DNA of 33,143 nucleotides from contig JAQGHD010000004.1 in assembly GCA_028288965.1 (NCBI GenBank), positions 1 through 33,143 of the forward strand. The letters run 5' to 3'. Shown in pieces: positions 7,420-15,522 of this stretch (its first letter is position 1; every line of letters starts with the position of its first letter). A program made the position numbers and the translations under genes. The stretch is from Candidatus Saccharimonadota bacterium. Its GTDB lineage: Bacteria > Patescibacteriota > Saccharimonadia > Saccharimonadales > JAQGHD01. Under the pieces are notes generated by a model that had not been told where the DNA came from, made no database searches, and saw nothing but the letters and a program-made list of their open reading frames with translations.

Positions 7420-8109
7420 TTAGTTAACCGAGACGTTTATATCATTTCGAGCCGAAGCACTAGCTGATCCGGAGTAAACATCGCCAACTACCGTGTTATG
7501 GCTGGCGGTGACGTCACCGGAGCGCACGTTTTGGTTATTGCTGGCGTGAATAGAAACATCTGTATCAGTTATTGTTACGTGTCGATTACTCCTATCCATA
7601 CCGTAATTGCTGGAGTAGTTGTTTGAGTTGGAGTTTTGGTAGCTAGTCATATAGTTATTGGATCCGTAATTTTTGTGACTGGTGTACGTCTTTTTGCTGG
7701 ATTGCTGGTACTGGCTAGAACCATACGACTTGTTCTGCTTATTACTGTATGAGGTTTTTCGATCAGGCCTGTCTTTGCAATCATCCTTTTGCTGTTTTGG
7801 CATATGATACTGCGAATAATGTTGGCTGGCCCAGACAGCATAATTATTGCTGTAATTTTTATTGTGAGAGTTATTCCCATAGTTATTTGATTTATGAGAG
7901 TTGCTTGAGGTAATAATGTTTGTTGAGTCCGGGCCCGTCAGGTAAATGCTGGCATTATTCATGCTCCAGCCGGAACTCCTAATAATATTAGTCGATCCCG
8001 GTCCAGTGATATTTATGCTGGCGGCCGACGCCATACCTCCACTGGCTAGCGTTAAGATAGCAGCTGCGCTACTGCCAATTATGCTTGCTCGAATAATGCT
8101 TTTTTTCAT
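7420..8109 (-). CDS. Secreted Asn/Ser/Tyr-rich low-complexity protein with short N-terminal repeats
   Basis: A clear signal peptide (MKKSIIRASIIGSSAAAILT, cleavage probably after MASA) leads into two copies of a unit of the type I-x-(I/L)-T-G-P-(G/D)-S-T-N-I-I at about 32-43 and 55-66. Then comes a long stretch of Asn, Ser, Tyr, Gln and Lys (about 68-180) with a central KDDCKDRPDRK charged patch and one cysteine. The C-terminus returns to regular beta-type sequence (HVTITDTDVSIHASN and DVTASHNTVVGDVYSG). The repeats and flanking strands resemble curlin-like or beta-solenoid units that stack, which would make it a matrix, pilus-like or adhesive protein. No sortase signal or membrane anchor is visible. 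AGGGAGGGC lies just ahead of the ATG. No known family recognised. Confidence 0.75.
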   Translation of the reverse strand: MKKSIIRASIIGSSAAAILTLASGGMASAASINITGPGSTNIIRSSGWSMNNASIYLTGPDSTNIITSSNSHKSNNYGNNSHNKNYSNNYAVWASQHYSQYHMPKQQKDDCKDRPDRKTSYSNKQNKSYGSSQYQQSSKKTYTSHKNYGSNNYMTSYQNSNSNNYSSNYGMDRSNRHVTITDTDVSIHASNNQNVRSGDVTASHNTVVGDVYSGSASASARNDINVSVN

Positions 8110-8182
8110 GATAATTGCCCTCCCTTACATTACATAGTTTCCCCTTCCAGTTCTTTTACTGTAAAACAACGGTTTTCACGTC

Positions 8183-8202
8183 GCTAGGAGAATTTTCCTA
8201 GC
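8183..8202. repeat. Inverted repeat between divergent genes
   Basis: GCTAGGA and TCCTAGC, seven-base arms with a six-base centre, between the divergent secreted-protein and GAF-like genes. A possible operator for either. Confidence 0.4.
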
Positions 8203-8243
8203 CACGCTATCTGTGGACAATCTGTTAAAGCTGGGTGTTAGAG

Positions 8244-8272
8244 TTTAGTGATAGCTGTGATCTTGTTATACT
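8244..8272 (+). promoter_or_regulatory. Promoter giving a leaderless GAF-like mRNA
   Basis: TTTAGT at 8244-8249, 17-base spacer, extended -10 TGTTATACT (8264-8272). Only six bases separate the -10 from the ATG at 8279, so transcription should start at or next to the start codon. Confidence 0.55.
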
Positions 8273-8278
8273 GCCTAT

Positions 8279-8830
8279 ATGGATGGGTCAGTCACATTAA
8301 AGCTAGACGACTATCTAACAGCACTCGGTGAGCTCTTAAAGGCGGCCACGGGCGAAAAAAAGTTCTTTCGAGCCATAGTCAACGCCCCGTTTGAAAATAA
8401 GTTGGCCTCCGCCAATTTAAGCCTAGGCATTGTGGTTTTTTTGTTGGTCAATAAGCACGACCAAACCATAGATAGGATTGCGCTGTCTGATACCGAACCC
8501 GCCCAGAACGCCGTTACTATTTCCGAAAAACGCTTCGAAGAAATTAAGATCCCCTTGCAGCATAAGTCTAATAGTATTACCGAAGCCATTGCCTCAGGCA
8601 AACCACAAATAACGGCCGACTGGAAGTATTTGTTCATACCAGAGATGAGCCCGCAAGCTGCTCGTTTTAATCAAGCCAATGCTGGTATCGGTTATAGCGT
8701 AGTGTACCCCTTGCAGGCGCGGAATGGCGGCGCACTGATTTTTAGTTATTATCAGGAACCGACTAAGATTACCGCTAAGCACTGGGAATTTATGAAAAAC
8801 TACAGCCAACTGGTTAGTAGCCTGCTTTAG
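8279..8830 (+). CDS. GAF-like soluble sensory-domain protein (183 aa)
   Basis: The protein looks like one GAF-type alpha/beta domain. An N-terminal helix (LDDYLTALGELLKAA) is followed by a core strand LGIVVFLLV, a D-R-I-A-L-S strand, a SNSITEAIASGKPQIT stretch (the helix plus 'G-K-P' turn seen in GAF domains), then GYSVVYPLQARNGGALIFSYY (the closing strands) and a C-terminal helix ending in MKNYSQLVSSLL. No output domain is present. There is no ribosome-binding site; the -10 box sits directly in front of the ATG. It is convergent with the methyltransferase-like gene, with ten bases between stops. It is probably a diffusible partner for one of the kinases, by inference from its domain type only. 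Confidence 0.65.
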   Translation: MDGSVTLKLDDYLTALGELLKAATGEKKFFRAIVNAPFENKLASANLSLGIVVFLLVNKHDQTIDRIALSDTEPAQNAVTISEKRFEEIKIPLQHKSNSITEAIASGKPQITADWKYLFIPEMSPQAARFNQANAGIGYSVVYPLQARNGGALIFSYYQEPTKITAKHWEFMKNYSQLVSSLL

Positions 8831-8840
8831 TATCACTCTA

Positions 8841-10118
8841 TTATAGGAGCCGATTACCAACTCGTTGTAGAGCTTCTGGTATGCCCATCTCGGCACTGCC
8901 AGTAACGGCCACGTAGCCTAGGCCTGGCACCAACTTCGACACCCGGCCATTCTCTGACACAAAATATTCTTGCCAGCCAAAATCAGGATGAGCCTTGTCT
9001 TTAACCAGGGTGCGATACATAAATTTGGTATTGAAGTCGCCGGTGCAAGTAAAATCTTTATTATCAGACAAGGGCTTAATAGCATCCTGGACGATCATAA
9101 TGCCATCATCGTCAACCATTTCCCACATATTATTTAACACTTTTTGCTGATCTTCCTGCCTCAGCTGATAAAGAACTGTCGACAGTAATACGATTTTGTA
9201 TTTCTGCCCTTGTCGATGTAATTTATTCAGTAGCTTTGTTGGGGCTTCACGTAAATCTGCTTCTAAAAATCCTACCCCAGTTGGTTGGGCATTCATAAGG
9301 TCGAGCTGATGATTCACGCTCCTAATATTCAATAACTCTTCGGGACGAAACGAACAGGCTATTGCCCATAACCGAAACCCAAGGTCGCGGATGTTACGGT
9401 TATCAATCCCGGCACTGTCGCCAATTTCGACAGTCTCGGCCATCAATCGCCGCATAACCCGAGACATGCGTGGATCAACCCAGTACGAATCGGGATCCTG
9501 ATTTGTTTCAGAATAACCGCCCAGCAGCTGTTGGGATTCAAATCGATAATTTGTTCTGAGTGCTTTGAGGATTTGGTTTTGGCTGCAGCCGCCATCTAGG
9601 ATAGCAGCTGGCTCTGACCAGCGTGGTTGAAAAATTTGCGTAACGGCCTTAATGGTTTTGGCGCGTTCAGCAATGTTACTAACAACTTCCAAAAAAGATA
9701 CATGGTAAACAAACTCATCACGAAGCGGTGTTAGCCCCTGTTCATTTATCCTGAACAGGCTACTAATGTGCTGCTTGGCATAGTCTTGATCGTCAATGAA
9801 CCGCTCTGGGTAAAAATGTCTTGGAATATAAATCAGGGGCGAAGGATCATCGGCCGTATCCCACCGATTACCTTTTACCACACCCATAAAGTTCCGCTGG
9901 AAGGCCCGCCATGATTTATTAACTACATACGGTCCCTTGTCTTCCGCTCCGAGGGTGGGATTAAATTTCAGTATGTCATCGTAGGCTGATTGGATTTCCG
10001 GCTCGTCCAAAAGCTCATACATAGCCCCGGCCATGGCCCTAATACCTCGATCACCGGCAGTCGGATGCTCGGCCTCAAATTTAAAGGCCGACTTAATATG
10101 AACTTGCTCTAGCTGCAT
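8841..10118 (-). CDS. Class I SAM-dependent methyltransferase-like protein (425 aa)
   Basis: A Rossmann methyltransferase core is visible in the centre and C-terminal half. Motif I-like ILDGGCSQNQILKAL lies at about 173-187, an acidic strand-end GVGFLEADLREAP at about 277-289, and the post-motif pattern YKIVLLSTVLYQL, then a helix and DDDGIMIVQDAI at about 338-349. Motif I has only one of its usual glycines in the D-x-G-x-G position (GGC-S-Q-N), so cofactor binding may be altered. The first 165 residues form an alpha-helical domain that I do not recognise, with many aromatic and charged residues. GGAGA lies about ten bases before the ATG. It diverges from the response-regulator gene, sharing a 114-base control region. 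Substrate unknown. Confidence 0.65.
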   Translation of the reverse strand: MQLEQVHIKSAFKFEAEHPTAGDRGIRAMAGAMYELLDEPEIQSAYDDILKFNPTLGAEDKGPYVVNKSWRAFQRNFMGVVKGNRWDTADDPSPLIYIPRHFYPERFIDDQDYAKQHISSLFRINEQGLTPLRDEFVYHVSFLEVVSNIAERAKTIKAVTQIFQPRWSEPAAILDGGCSQNQILKALRTNYRFESQQLLGGYSETNQDPDSYWVDPRMSRVMRRLMAETVEIGDSAGIDNRNIRDLGFRLWAIACSFRPEELLNIRSVNHQLDLMNAQPTGVGFLEADLREAPTKLLNKLHRQGQKYKIVLLSTVLYQLRQEDQQKVLNNMWEMVDDDGIMIVQDAIKPLSDNKDFTCTGDFNTKFMYRTLVKDKAHPDFGWQEYFVSENGRVSKLVPGLGYVAVTGSAEMGIPEALQRVGNRLL

Positions 10119-10191
10119 GTCGCTATTGTCTCCGTAACTTTACAATAGCGTAAATAGCTGGGTTCGTATATAGAAAGCCTAGCCGAATGCA

Positions 10192-10226
10192 TTCTCAGTT
10201 ACTTCTCAGTGATATGCAGGTAAAAT
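10192..10226 (+). promoter_or_regulatory. Direct-repeat operator and leaderless promoter of the OmpR-type regulator
   Basis: Two copies of TTCTCAGT (10192-10199 and 10203-10210) are spaced 11 bases apart, the helical phasing used by tandem OmpR/PhoB-type dimers. A -10 box TAAAAT follows at 10221-10226, six bases before the ATG at 10233. Autoregulation is the simple reading. Confidence 0.55.
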
Positions 10227-10232
10227 AGCTTT

Positions 10233-10910
10233 ATGAGAATACTTGTTGTCGAAGATGAACATAAAATCGCTAACGCCCTAAAAAAAGGTTTGATGCAAGA
10301 AAGCTTTGCGGTAGACGTCAGTTATGATGCCGACGACGGACTGGCGATGGCCACAACAGAGGAATACGATCTTGTTATCCTAGATCGTATGCTGCCCGGT
10401 GCCCAAGATGGTCTAGCTATAGTTAGTGCCATGCGGGAAGAAAAAATTCATACTCCAGTTTTAATGTTGACCGCCAAAGACCGGGTTATCGACAAAGTGA
10501 CTGGGTTGAATGCCGGTGCTGATGATTATTTGGTTAAACCCTTTGCTTTTGAAGAACTCATGGCTCGGGTGCGAGCGCTATTGCGACGTCCGCAAGATAG
10601 TAAAGGCCAGGAACTAGCCCACGAAGATCTAACCCTCAACACGCTTACTTTTGAGGTTAAACGGGCCGCTCAGCCCATAGCCTTGTCCAATAAAGAGTAC
10701 GGGCTACTGGAATACCTGATGCGCAATCCAGAGCGTATTCTGACCAAAGACAACATCATTGCTCATGTTTGGGATTACGATGCTAATATCCTCCCTAACA
10801 CCGTTGAGGTATACATTGGCTACTTGCGCAGTAAAATAGACAAACCATTTAAGACTAAAGAGCTCATCCATACCGTCCGTGGTTTTGGCTATAAATTCGG
10901 AGCCCGGTAA
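10233..10910 (+). CDS. OmpR/PhoB-family response regulator
   Basis: The receiver domain occupies about 1-118. The acidic pocket is E7-D8, the phosphoacceptor is D51 in VILDRMLPG, the switch threonine is T80 and the conserved lysine is K102 in YLVKPF. A winged-helix DNA-binding domain follows (about 130-225), with the recognition region NTVEVYIGYLRSKID and the closing TVRGFGYKF strand. All key residues are intact. The histidine kinase gene starts three bases after the stop, and the ABC exporter genes follow in the same direction. It is therefore the likely controller of the exporter, as in BceRS- or MacB-type peptide-sensing loci. A direct repeat in its promoter suggests it regulates itself. 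No ribosome-binding site is present; the mRNA looks leaderless. Confidence 0.95.
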   Translation: MRILVVEDEHKIANALKKGLMQESFAVDVSYDADDGLAMATTEEYDLVILDRMLPGAQDGLAIVSAMREEKIHTPVLMLTAKDRVIDKVTGLNAGADDYLVKPFAFEELMARVRALLRRPQDSKGQELAHEDLTLNTLTFEVKRAAQPIALSNKEYGLLEYLMRNPERILTKDNIIAHVWDYDANILPNTVEVYIGYLRSKIDKPFKTKELIHTVRGFGYKFGAR

Positions 10911-10913
10911 CCC

Positions 10914-11915
10914 ATGTTTAAATCCGCTCGCCTTCGTTTAACGCTGGCCTACCTAGCCATCTTGATGCTCATCAGCTTGTTCTTTAGCACAATTTTATAC
11001 AGCGTCTCCAGTCATGAGCTCGACCGGGGATTTCGCGGTGAATCACACATCTATACACTCTACCCTCACGACAATCTGGCATTGCAGGACATTCAAAACC
11101 TATTAGATAAACGACTCGATCAATCGCGGCATCACTTAATACTTAATTTGCTGTACACCAATATATTTGTCTTGCTGTTGGGTGGTGGCGCCAGTTATGC
11201 CTTGGCCACATTTACACTTAAGCCCATAGAAGAATCACATGAAGCCCAAAGCCGCTTCACCGCTGATGCATCGCACGAACTACGCACCCCACTAGCCGCC
11301 ATGCAGACCGGCATTGAAGTAGCCTTGCGCGACCCAAAGCTTACCAAAGAGGAAGCCAAAGATTTACTGCGCAGCAATTTAGAAGAACTTGCCAAGCTGA
11401 CCGCATTGTCCGACGGCTTGCTACAACTAGCCCGGCTTAACAGAAATGACCTTCCGAACGAACGTGTGTCCCTGGCTAAAGTCACCCAAGAGGCCATTGA
11501 CCGAGTCTTGCCGGTGGCCGAGCAAAAAGGCATTTTATTAGAACAAAACGCTTCGTCAGGCGTCACAGTGATTGGCGATAAAGCTGGGTTGGTTGAAGTG
11601 GTAGTTATCTTACTCGAGAACGCTGTTAAATATAGTCCGGCAAAAAGCCGCGTAGTGTTAACGCTGAAGAAACAAGCTAAACAAGCGTCGATAAGCGTCA
11701 AAGATGAAGGCCGGGGCATGAAGGCAAGCGAGTTGCCTCATATATTTGAGCGGTTTTACCGAGCTGATTCCTCACGTAACAAAGAGCAAGTGAGCGGTTA
11801 TGGCCTAGGTTTATCTATCGCCAAATCGGTGGTTGACTTGCACGACGGCACCATTACCGCACAGAGCCAGCCAAGTCGTGGTTCTACTTTTGAAGTTAAA
11901 CTTCCCCTCGCCTAA
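10914..11915 (+). CDS. Membrane sensor histidine kinase
   Basis: Two membrane helices (about 10-31 and 75-98) enclose a small outside loop of about 43 residues, too small for a ligand-binding domain, so sensing probably depends on the membrane or on a partner such as the ABC transporter. The DHp helix holds the phosphoacceptor H121 in TADASHELRTPLAAM. The ATPase domain has the N box (LLENAVKYSP), the G1 box (DEGRGM), the F box (IFERFYRADSS) and the G2 box (GYGLGLSIAKSVV). All catalytic motifs are intact in 333 residues. It is the cognate kinase of the regulator three bases upstream. A short loop between two helices next to a MacB-like exporter recalls the intramembrane-sensing kinases of antimicrobial-peptide detox modules. 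Confidence 0.95.
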   Translation: MFKSARLRLTLAYLAILMLISLFFSTILYSVSSHELDRGFRGESHIYTLYPHDNLALQDIQNLLDKRLDQSRHHLILNLLYTNIFVLLLGGGASYALATFTLKPIEESHEAQSRFTADASHELRTPLAAMQTGIEVALRDPKLTKEEAKDLLRSNLEELAKLTALSDGLLQLARLNRNDLPNERVSLAKVTQEAIDRVLPVAEQKGILLEQNASSGVTVIGDKAGLVEVVVILLENAVKYSPAKSRVVLTLKKQAKQASISVKDEGRGMKASELPHIFERFYRADSSRNKEQVSGYGLGLSIAKSVVDLHDGTITAQSQPSRGSTFEVKLPLA

Positions 11916-11980
11916 GCAATCTCTCAGCTATTGTTTTTACACTTCGAACTAATAGCATAAATTAAGAGAAAGGAACTGCC

Positions 11981-13339
11981 GTGAACTCACTAACTCGCGG
12001 TATACGCAATACGTTCAGAAATAGTATCCGGACAGTGTCAATTGTATTAATTTTGGGACTCAGTATTGGTTTGTCATTATCAATGCTGGTCGCCCGTCAA
12101 GCTGTTGAGAATAAAATATCCACCGTTAAAAGCACTATTGGCACATCTATAACTGTCTCGCCGGCCGGAGCTCGGGGCTTTGATGGCGGCGGCGAACCGC
12201 TCACACAAGCTGATTTGGACAAAGCTAAAAGCGTGGCCCATGTAACCAGTGTTAGTGGCACACTGCAAGACCGATTAAGCAGCGACAATACCAACTTGCA
12301 GTCGGCCATCGATCCCGGCACACTGGGGCGCCGCTTTGGCCGAAGCAATAGCGGCTTTGGTGCCGGCGGACAAGCGCCAAATGGCGGAACATTTAAGCTA
12401 CCGGTCATGCTCATTGGAACTGATGACCCCGCATCAGCCCAAGTACTCAGCGGCAGCAGCGTAAAACTAACAAGCGGCACACTATATGCCGCCGGCAGCA
12501 GCGACAAAGTCGCCGTTATTGGTAAAGAATTAGCCACTAAGAATAATCTGTCCGTTGGCTCAACTTTTACTGCCTATGCCAGCACCATTACCGTGGTAGG
12601 GATATATGATGCCGGTAACACATTTAGTAACGGCACCGTAGTCATGCCGTTAAAAACCGTTCAGACCCTGTCTAGTCAAGCCAATGCTATTACCAGTGCC
12701 ATTATAAAAGTAGATTCCATAGATACTATTGATGGGGCGGTGAATAACCTTAAAACACAGTTAGGCAGCAAAGCCGATGTTGTGAGCCAAAAAGATACCG
12801 CTACCCAGGCCTTAGCACCACTCCAAAACATTAAAAATGTTTCACTGTTTAGCCTGATCGGAGCGATGGTGGCTGGGGCGATTATCATACTGCTCACCAT
12901 GGTCATGATTGTCCGCGAGCGTCGCCGAGAAATCGGTGTACTAAAGGCAATCGGAGCCAGCAATGTAAAAATTATGTGGCAGTTTATGGCCGAAGCCGTT
13001 AGCTTTACGGTGATTGGAGCTGTCTTGGGCATAGCCATCGGCCTGGCCGGCGGCAAACCAATTACCAACATGCTGGTAACCAACAGTAGTAATGCTAGCT
13101 CAGCCGTCAGCCAAACGGCCGGCCCCGGCCAAGGACCAGTTACCGCACAAGCTGGCGGCGGGGGTTTGTTCCGCCGAGCGGCGAGTAATCTCAATTTAAA
13201 GGATGTCCACGCAGTTATTAGCTGGCACCTCCTGCTTTATGGATTCGCGGCCGCCGTATTGATCGCACTAGTCGGCAGTGCTGTTCCCTCTTTACTAATA
13301 GCTAAGATCCGCCCTGCGGAAGTCATGAGAACGGAGTAA
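11981..13339 (+). CDS. MacB/FtsX-type ABC transporter permease
   Basis: The family layout is complete in 452 residues: one N-terminal membrane helix (about 18-38), a large outside domain of about 245 residues, then three helices (about 287-310, 332-352 and 417-438). The cytoplasmic turn RERRREIGVLKAIGAS after the second helix is the diagnostic coupling motif of the FtsX/MacB fold, and the protein ends in IRPAEVMRTE. The outside domain is Gly/Ser-rich and includes a flexible stretch around RRFGRSNSGFGAGG. A second Gly/Gln/Pro-rich linker (about 375-395) lies before the last helix. The start is GTG at 11981 with AAAGGAA upstream. The ATPase gene follows after three bases. MacB-type systems do not pump across the membrane but use ATP to move or release substrates on the outer side. 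Confidence 0.92.
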   Translation: MNSLTRGIRNTFRNSIRTVSIVLILGLSIGLSLSMLVARQAVENKISTVKSTIGTSITVSPAGARGFDGGGEPLTQADLDKAKSVAHVTSVSGTLQDRLSSDNTNLQSAIDPGTLGRRFGRSNSGFGAGGQAPNGGTFKLPVMLIGTDDPASAQVLSGSSVKLTSGTLYAAGSSDKVAVIGKELATKNNLSVGSTFTAYASTITVVGIYDAGNTFSNGTVVMPLKTVQTLSSQANAITSAIIKVDSIDTIDGAVNNLKTQLGSKADVVSQKDTATQALAPLQNIKNVSLFSLIGAMVAGAIIILLTMVMIVRERRREIGVLKAIGASNVKIMWQFMAEAVSFTVIGAVLGIAIGLAGGKPITNMLVTNSSNASSAVSQTAGPGQGPVTAQAGGGGLFRRAASNLNLKDVHAVISWHLLLYGFAAAVLIALVGSAVPSLLIAKIRPAEVMRTE

Positions 13340-13342
13340 GAC

Positions 13343-14014
13343 ATGTTAGAAGTAAAAAAGGTAACCAAGCAATTTTCATCGGGCAGTGGCGACGTCACCG
13401 CCGTAAAAGATATTAGTCTACAGATACCAGCCGGTAAGTTTGCGTCTATCATTGGTAAAAGTGGCAGCGGTAAGAGCACGCTGTTAAGCCTACTCGGGGC
13501 GCTAGACAAGCCAACGTCCGGCAGTATTGAGGTTGATGGCCAAGACATTACGCGGCTGGGCGACCGCGCCCTCAACACCTACCGTGGCAAACAAATTGGC
13601 TTTGTCTTTCAAAGCTACAACTTGGTGCCGAATTTAACAGCGCTCGAAAATGTCATGCTGCCTTTGGAATTTACAAGAGTCGCCCGCCGTGAGCGTGTCG
13701 GACGGGCAAAATCGCTACTCGATCAAGTGGGCATTACTGGCGACAAGCAACAGCGTAAACCCAGCCGCTTGTCGGGCGGTGAACAGCAACGTGTGGCAAT
13801 TGCCCGCGCCTTGGCCAACCAACCCAAAGTTATTCTTGCCGATGAACCCACCGGCAACTTGGACAGCCAAACCGGCAAGATGATCTTCGATTTGCTGCAT
13901 AGCCTAGCCCGTAGCCAAAACACCACTATTGTGGCCGTCACCCATGATCTTTCTATCGCCGGCAAAACTGATATGACCTTTACGCTCAGCGACGGCAAAC
14001 TAGTCAAGCAGTAG
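13343..14014 (+). CDS. MacB/LolD-type ABC transporter ATP-binding protein
   Basis: A 223-residue single ATPase domain with every motif in place: Walker A GKSGSGKST (38-46), Q-loop VFQSYNLVP (Q90), signature LSGGEQQR (143-150), Walker B VILADEPTGNLD (catalytic E168) and the switch H201 in VTHD. The ADEPTGNLDS form and the short length place it in the MacB/LolD/FtsE branch that pairs with the permease encoded three bases upstream. The two proteins together make a complete exporter or mechanotransducer. Its position behind a two-component pair suggests induction by an envelope stress or a peptide, but no substrate can be named from the sequence. Confidence 0.95.
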   Translation: MLEVKKVTKQFSSGSGDVTAVKDISLQIPAGKFASIIGKSGSGKSTLLSLLGALDKPTSGSIEVDGQDITRLGDRALNTYRGKQIGFVFQSYNLVPNLTALENVMLPLEFTRVARRERVGRAKSLLDQVGITGDKQQRKPSRLSGGEQQRVAIARALANQPKVILADEPTGNLDSQTGKMIFDLLHSLARSQNTTIVAVTHDLSIAGKTDMTFTLSDGKLVKQ

Positions 14015-14052
14015 TAGCCGCGTTCGCCAAACCTTTACAATAAAGTAGCTTT

Positions 14053-14068
14053 TGTGAATTAATTCACA
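14053..14068. repeat. Perfect 16-base palindrome, likely operator
   Basis: TGTGAATT followed by AATTCACA. It sits 39 bases after the ABC ATPase stop and 55 bases before the start of the 48-residue gene. There is no T-run after it, so an operator is likelier than a terminator. Confidence 0.45.
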
Positions 14069-14122
14069 GAGCAATACGCCAAACTTCCGCATACTGGTTG
14101 GAATGTAATTGGAGGAACGGCT

Positions 14123-14269
14123 GTGCTCTGGACAATCATCGTTATCCTGGTCGTATTATGGTTACTTGGTCTTGTCGGCCACATAGGTGGTGGCTTGATA
14201 CACGTGCTGCTGGTTATCGCACTGGTGGTCTTTATTTACAACATGATTACTGGTCGCCGGGCCGTCTAG
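14123..14269 (+). CDS. Lmo0937-family small membrane protein (48 aa)
   Basis: A very short gene with a strong ribosome-binding site: GGAGG seven bases before a GTG start. It encodes LWTIIVILVVLWLLGLVG, then HIGGGLIHVLLVIALV and a short basic end (TGRRAV). Two hydrophobic helices with a Gly-rich hinge (GHIGGGLIH) match the Lmo0937/DUF5670 family, which is widespread, tiny and of unknown function, and often stress-induced. It stands alone behind a palindrome and is followed by a hairpin terminator, so it is a self-contained transcription unit. Recognition rests on the near-complete match to the family pattern as I remember it. Confidence 0.85.
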   Translation: MLWTIIVILVVLWLLGLVGHIGGGLIHVLLVIALVVFIYNMITGRRAV

Positions 14270-14291
14270 CCTTTTTTGGTTGTAAAAAGGC
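14269..14291 (+). terminator. Hairpin terminator after the 48-residue gene
   Basis: GCCTTTTT and AAAAAGGC form an eight-base stem with a seven-base loop. It overlaps the last base of the stop codon and is followed by a T/A-rich stretch. Confidence 0.55.
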
Positions 14292-14312
14292 GATATTTTA
14301 GAATTTTTCACA

Positions 14313-14318
14313 TATAAT
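14313..14318 (+). promoter_or_regulatory. -10 box of the 7-helix/kinase cassette
   Basis: TATAAT thirteen bases before the ATG at 14332, leaving a leader of only about six bases. No convincing -35. Confidence 0.5.
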
Positions 14319-14331
14319 AAAACCGCATAAA

Positions 14332-15252
14332 ATGAGAAGACAACTGAAGCAAAACCAAAAATATTTACTAGGCTTTATTGTATTAGTCTGCCTGTATGCC
14401 GGCCTGACAGTTCTGCTCCCCCCCGACCCTATTTTGTACAGCCGTTATCACCTGACGGATGCTGGCATACGGTTCATTAATCTTAGTTTTGTATTGCCGA
14501 TTATCGGCATTTGGTGCGTGGCGTTTTATGGCGCCTTGCAGGTCAAACATTATGCCCTACTTATTAAGAACACGGCTGATGGAAAACCGCTCGACAAGTT
14601 GGCCGATGGACTGGTTATATTAGTCAGTTCTTCGCCGCTGACTTCAAGTCTAGCTAGCTTTTCTAACTACATAGGGCGAGTTCATCCGCGATTTCAACCC
14701 ACCGGTCGTATTATTTCAAATTACATAGGAGCTATAGTTATCTTCATTGCCTTTTGGCTAATTAGCAACGCCGCCTCGTCGTTATCGGGTCAAGTTAAGA
14801 AAAAGTCCAGTCCCCTGGAGCAGCAATACTGGGTTTTTGGTTTTATAGTTTTAAGTACCATCTATTGTTTTTTATTGATTACGCAGCGAGCGCCTAGCGA
14901 ACCACATGATCCCTACTTCCTACCAAACTGGTTGCTTCTGATGACATTGGCGATACCATACTTATATATATGGTATCGAGGGCTACTGGCCGCCTACAAC
15001 TTACTTTTCTATCAGAAAAAAGTTAAAGGCAGCTTGTACAAACAAGGGCTGTCGCATCTGGCCAAGGGGCTGGTGAGTGTTATAGCTATTTCAATTCTTA
15101 TTCAGCTACTAACCACCGCCTCGGTTCGCCTGAATCGACTAAAACTGACCCCCATTCTTATTATTGTTTATATTTTATTAATTCTGTACGCCATCGCTTA
15201 CGGTTATATTGCCAAAGGCGCTAACCGCCTCAAGAAAATTGAGGAGGTATAG
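14332..15252 (+). CDS. Seven-helix membrane protein heading a kinase cassette (306 aa)
   Basis: Not assigned to a family. Hydrophobic helices are seen at about 11-29, 48-70, 128-149, 166-184, 197-225, 241-262 and 271-296. The second and third are separated by a loop with a moderately hydrophobic SSSPLTSSLASF stretch. The C-terminus (GANRLKKIEEV) is short and charged, so there is no output domain. The next gene starts one base after the stop and the PAS kinase follows two bases after that, so the three proteins are surely co-expressed. The obvious model is a membrane receptor whose signal is read by a separate soluble kinase, which is inference. No ribosome-binding site is present and the leader is at most a few bases. 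Confidence 0.75.
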   Translation: MRRQLKQNQKYLLGFIVLVCLYAGLTVLLPPDPILYSRYHLTDAGIRFINLSFVLPIIGIWCVAFYGALQVKHYALLIKNTADGKPLDKLADGLVILVSSSPLTSSLASFSNYIGRVHPRFQPTGRIISNYIGAIVIFIAFWLISNAASSLSGQVKKKSSPLEQQYWVFGFIVLSTIYCFLLITQRAPSEPHDPYFLPNWLLLMTLAIPYLYIWYRGLLAAYNLLFYQKKVKGSLYKQGLSHLAKGLVSVIAISILIQLLTTASVRLNRLKLTPILIIVYILLILYAIAYGYIAKGANRLKKIEEV

Positions 15253-15253
15253 A

Positions 15254-15520
15254 ATGTCCCGATCAAAAAACCTCTTCGAGAAGGCCGTAACAATTAGCGA
15301 AGACTACCTGGGACCAGCCGCTGAACGCTTCATGGCTCGACAAATCTCCACCCACCTTGGCAAACCGCCGGATTTACTCACTAAAAAAGACCTCAGCCAC
15401 TTAATCAATTGGATCAAGCCAACCTTTGCTTTACTGACCGACAATACCGAACTAGTCGATACATTCGTTGATCGTCTGCAGTCTCTATCAGATAATCGCA
15501 CCCAGTCTGAGGACCACTAA
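15254..15520 (+). CDS. Small helical protein between membrane receptor and kinase (88 aa)
   Basis: The start is the ATG at 15254, because GAGGAGGT lies six bases ahead of it and overlaps the end of the upstream gene. An in-frame ATG at 15209 lies inside that gene without a site. The protein is all-helical and amphipathic: LFEKAVTISEDYLGPAAERFM, then an LLTKKDLSHLINWIKPTFALL helix pair, then LVDTFVDRLQSL. The 'YLGPAAERF' helix start recalls small helical modules near some kinases, but I cannot name a family. Encoded between a 7-helix protein and a PAS kinase with gaps of one and two bases, it is well placed to be an adaptor linking them. Function unknown. Confidence 0.75.
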   Translation: MSRSKNLFEKAVTISEDYLGPAAERFMARQISTHLGKPPDLLTKKDLSHLINWIKPTFALLTDNTELVDTFVDRLQSLSDNRTQSEDH

Positions 15521-15522
15521 TC

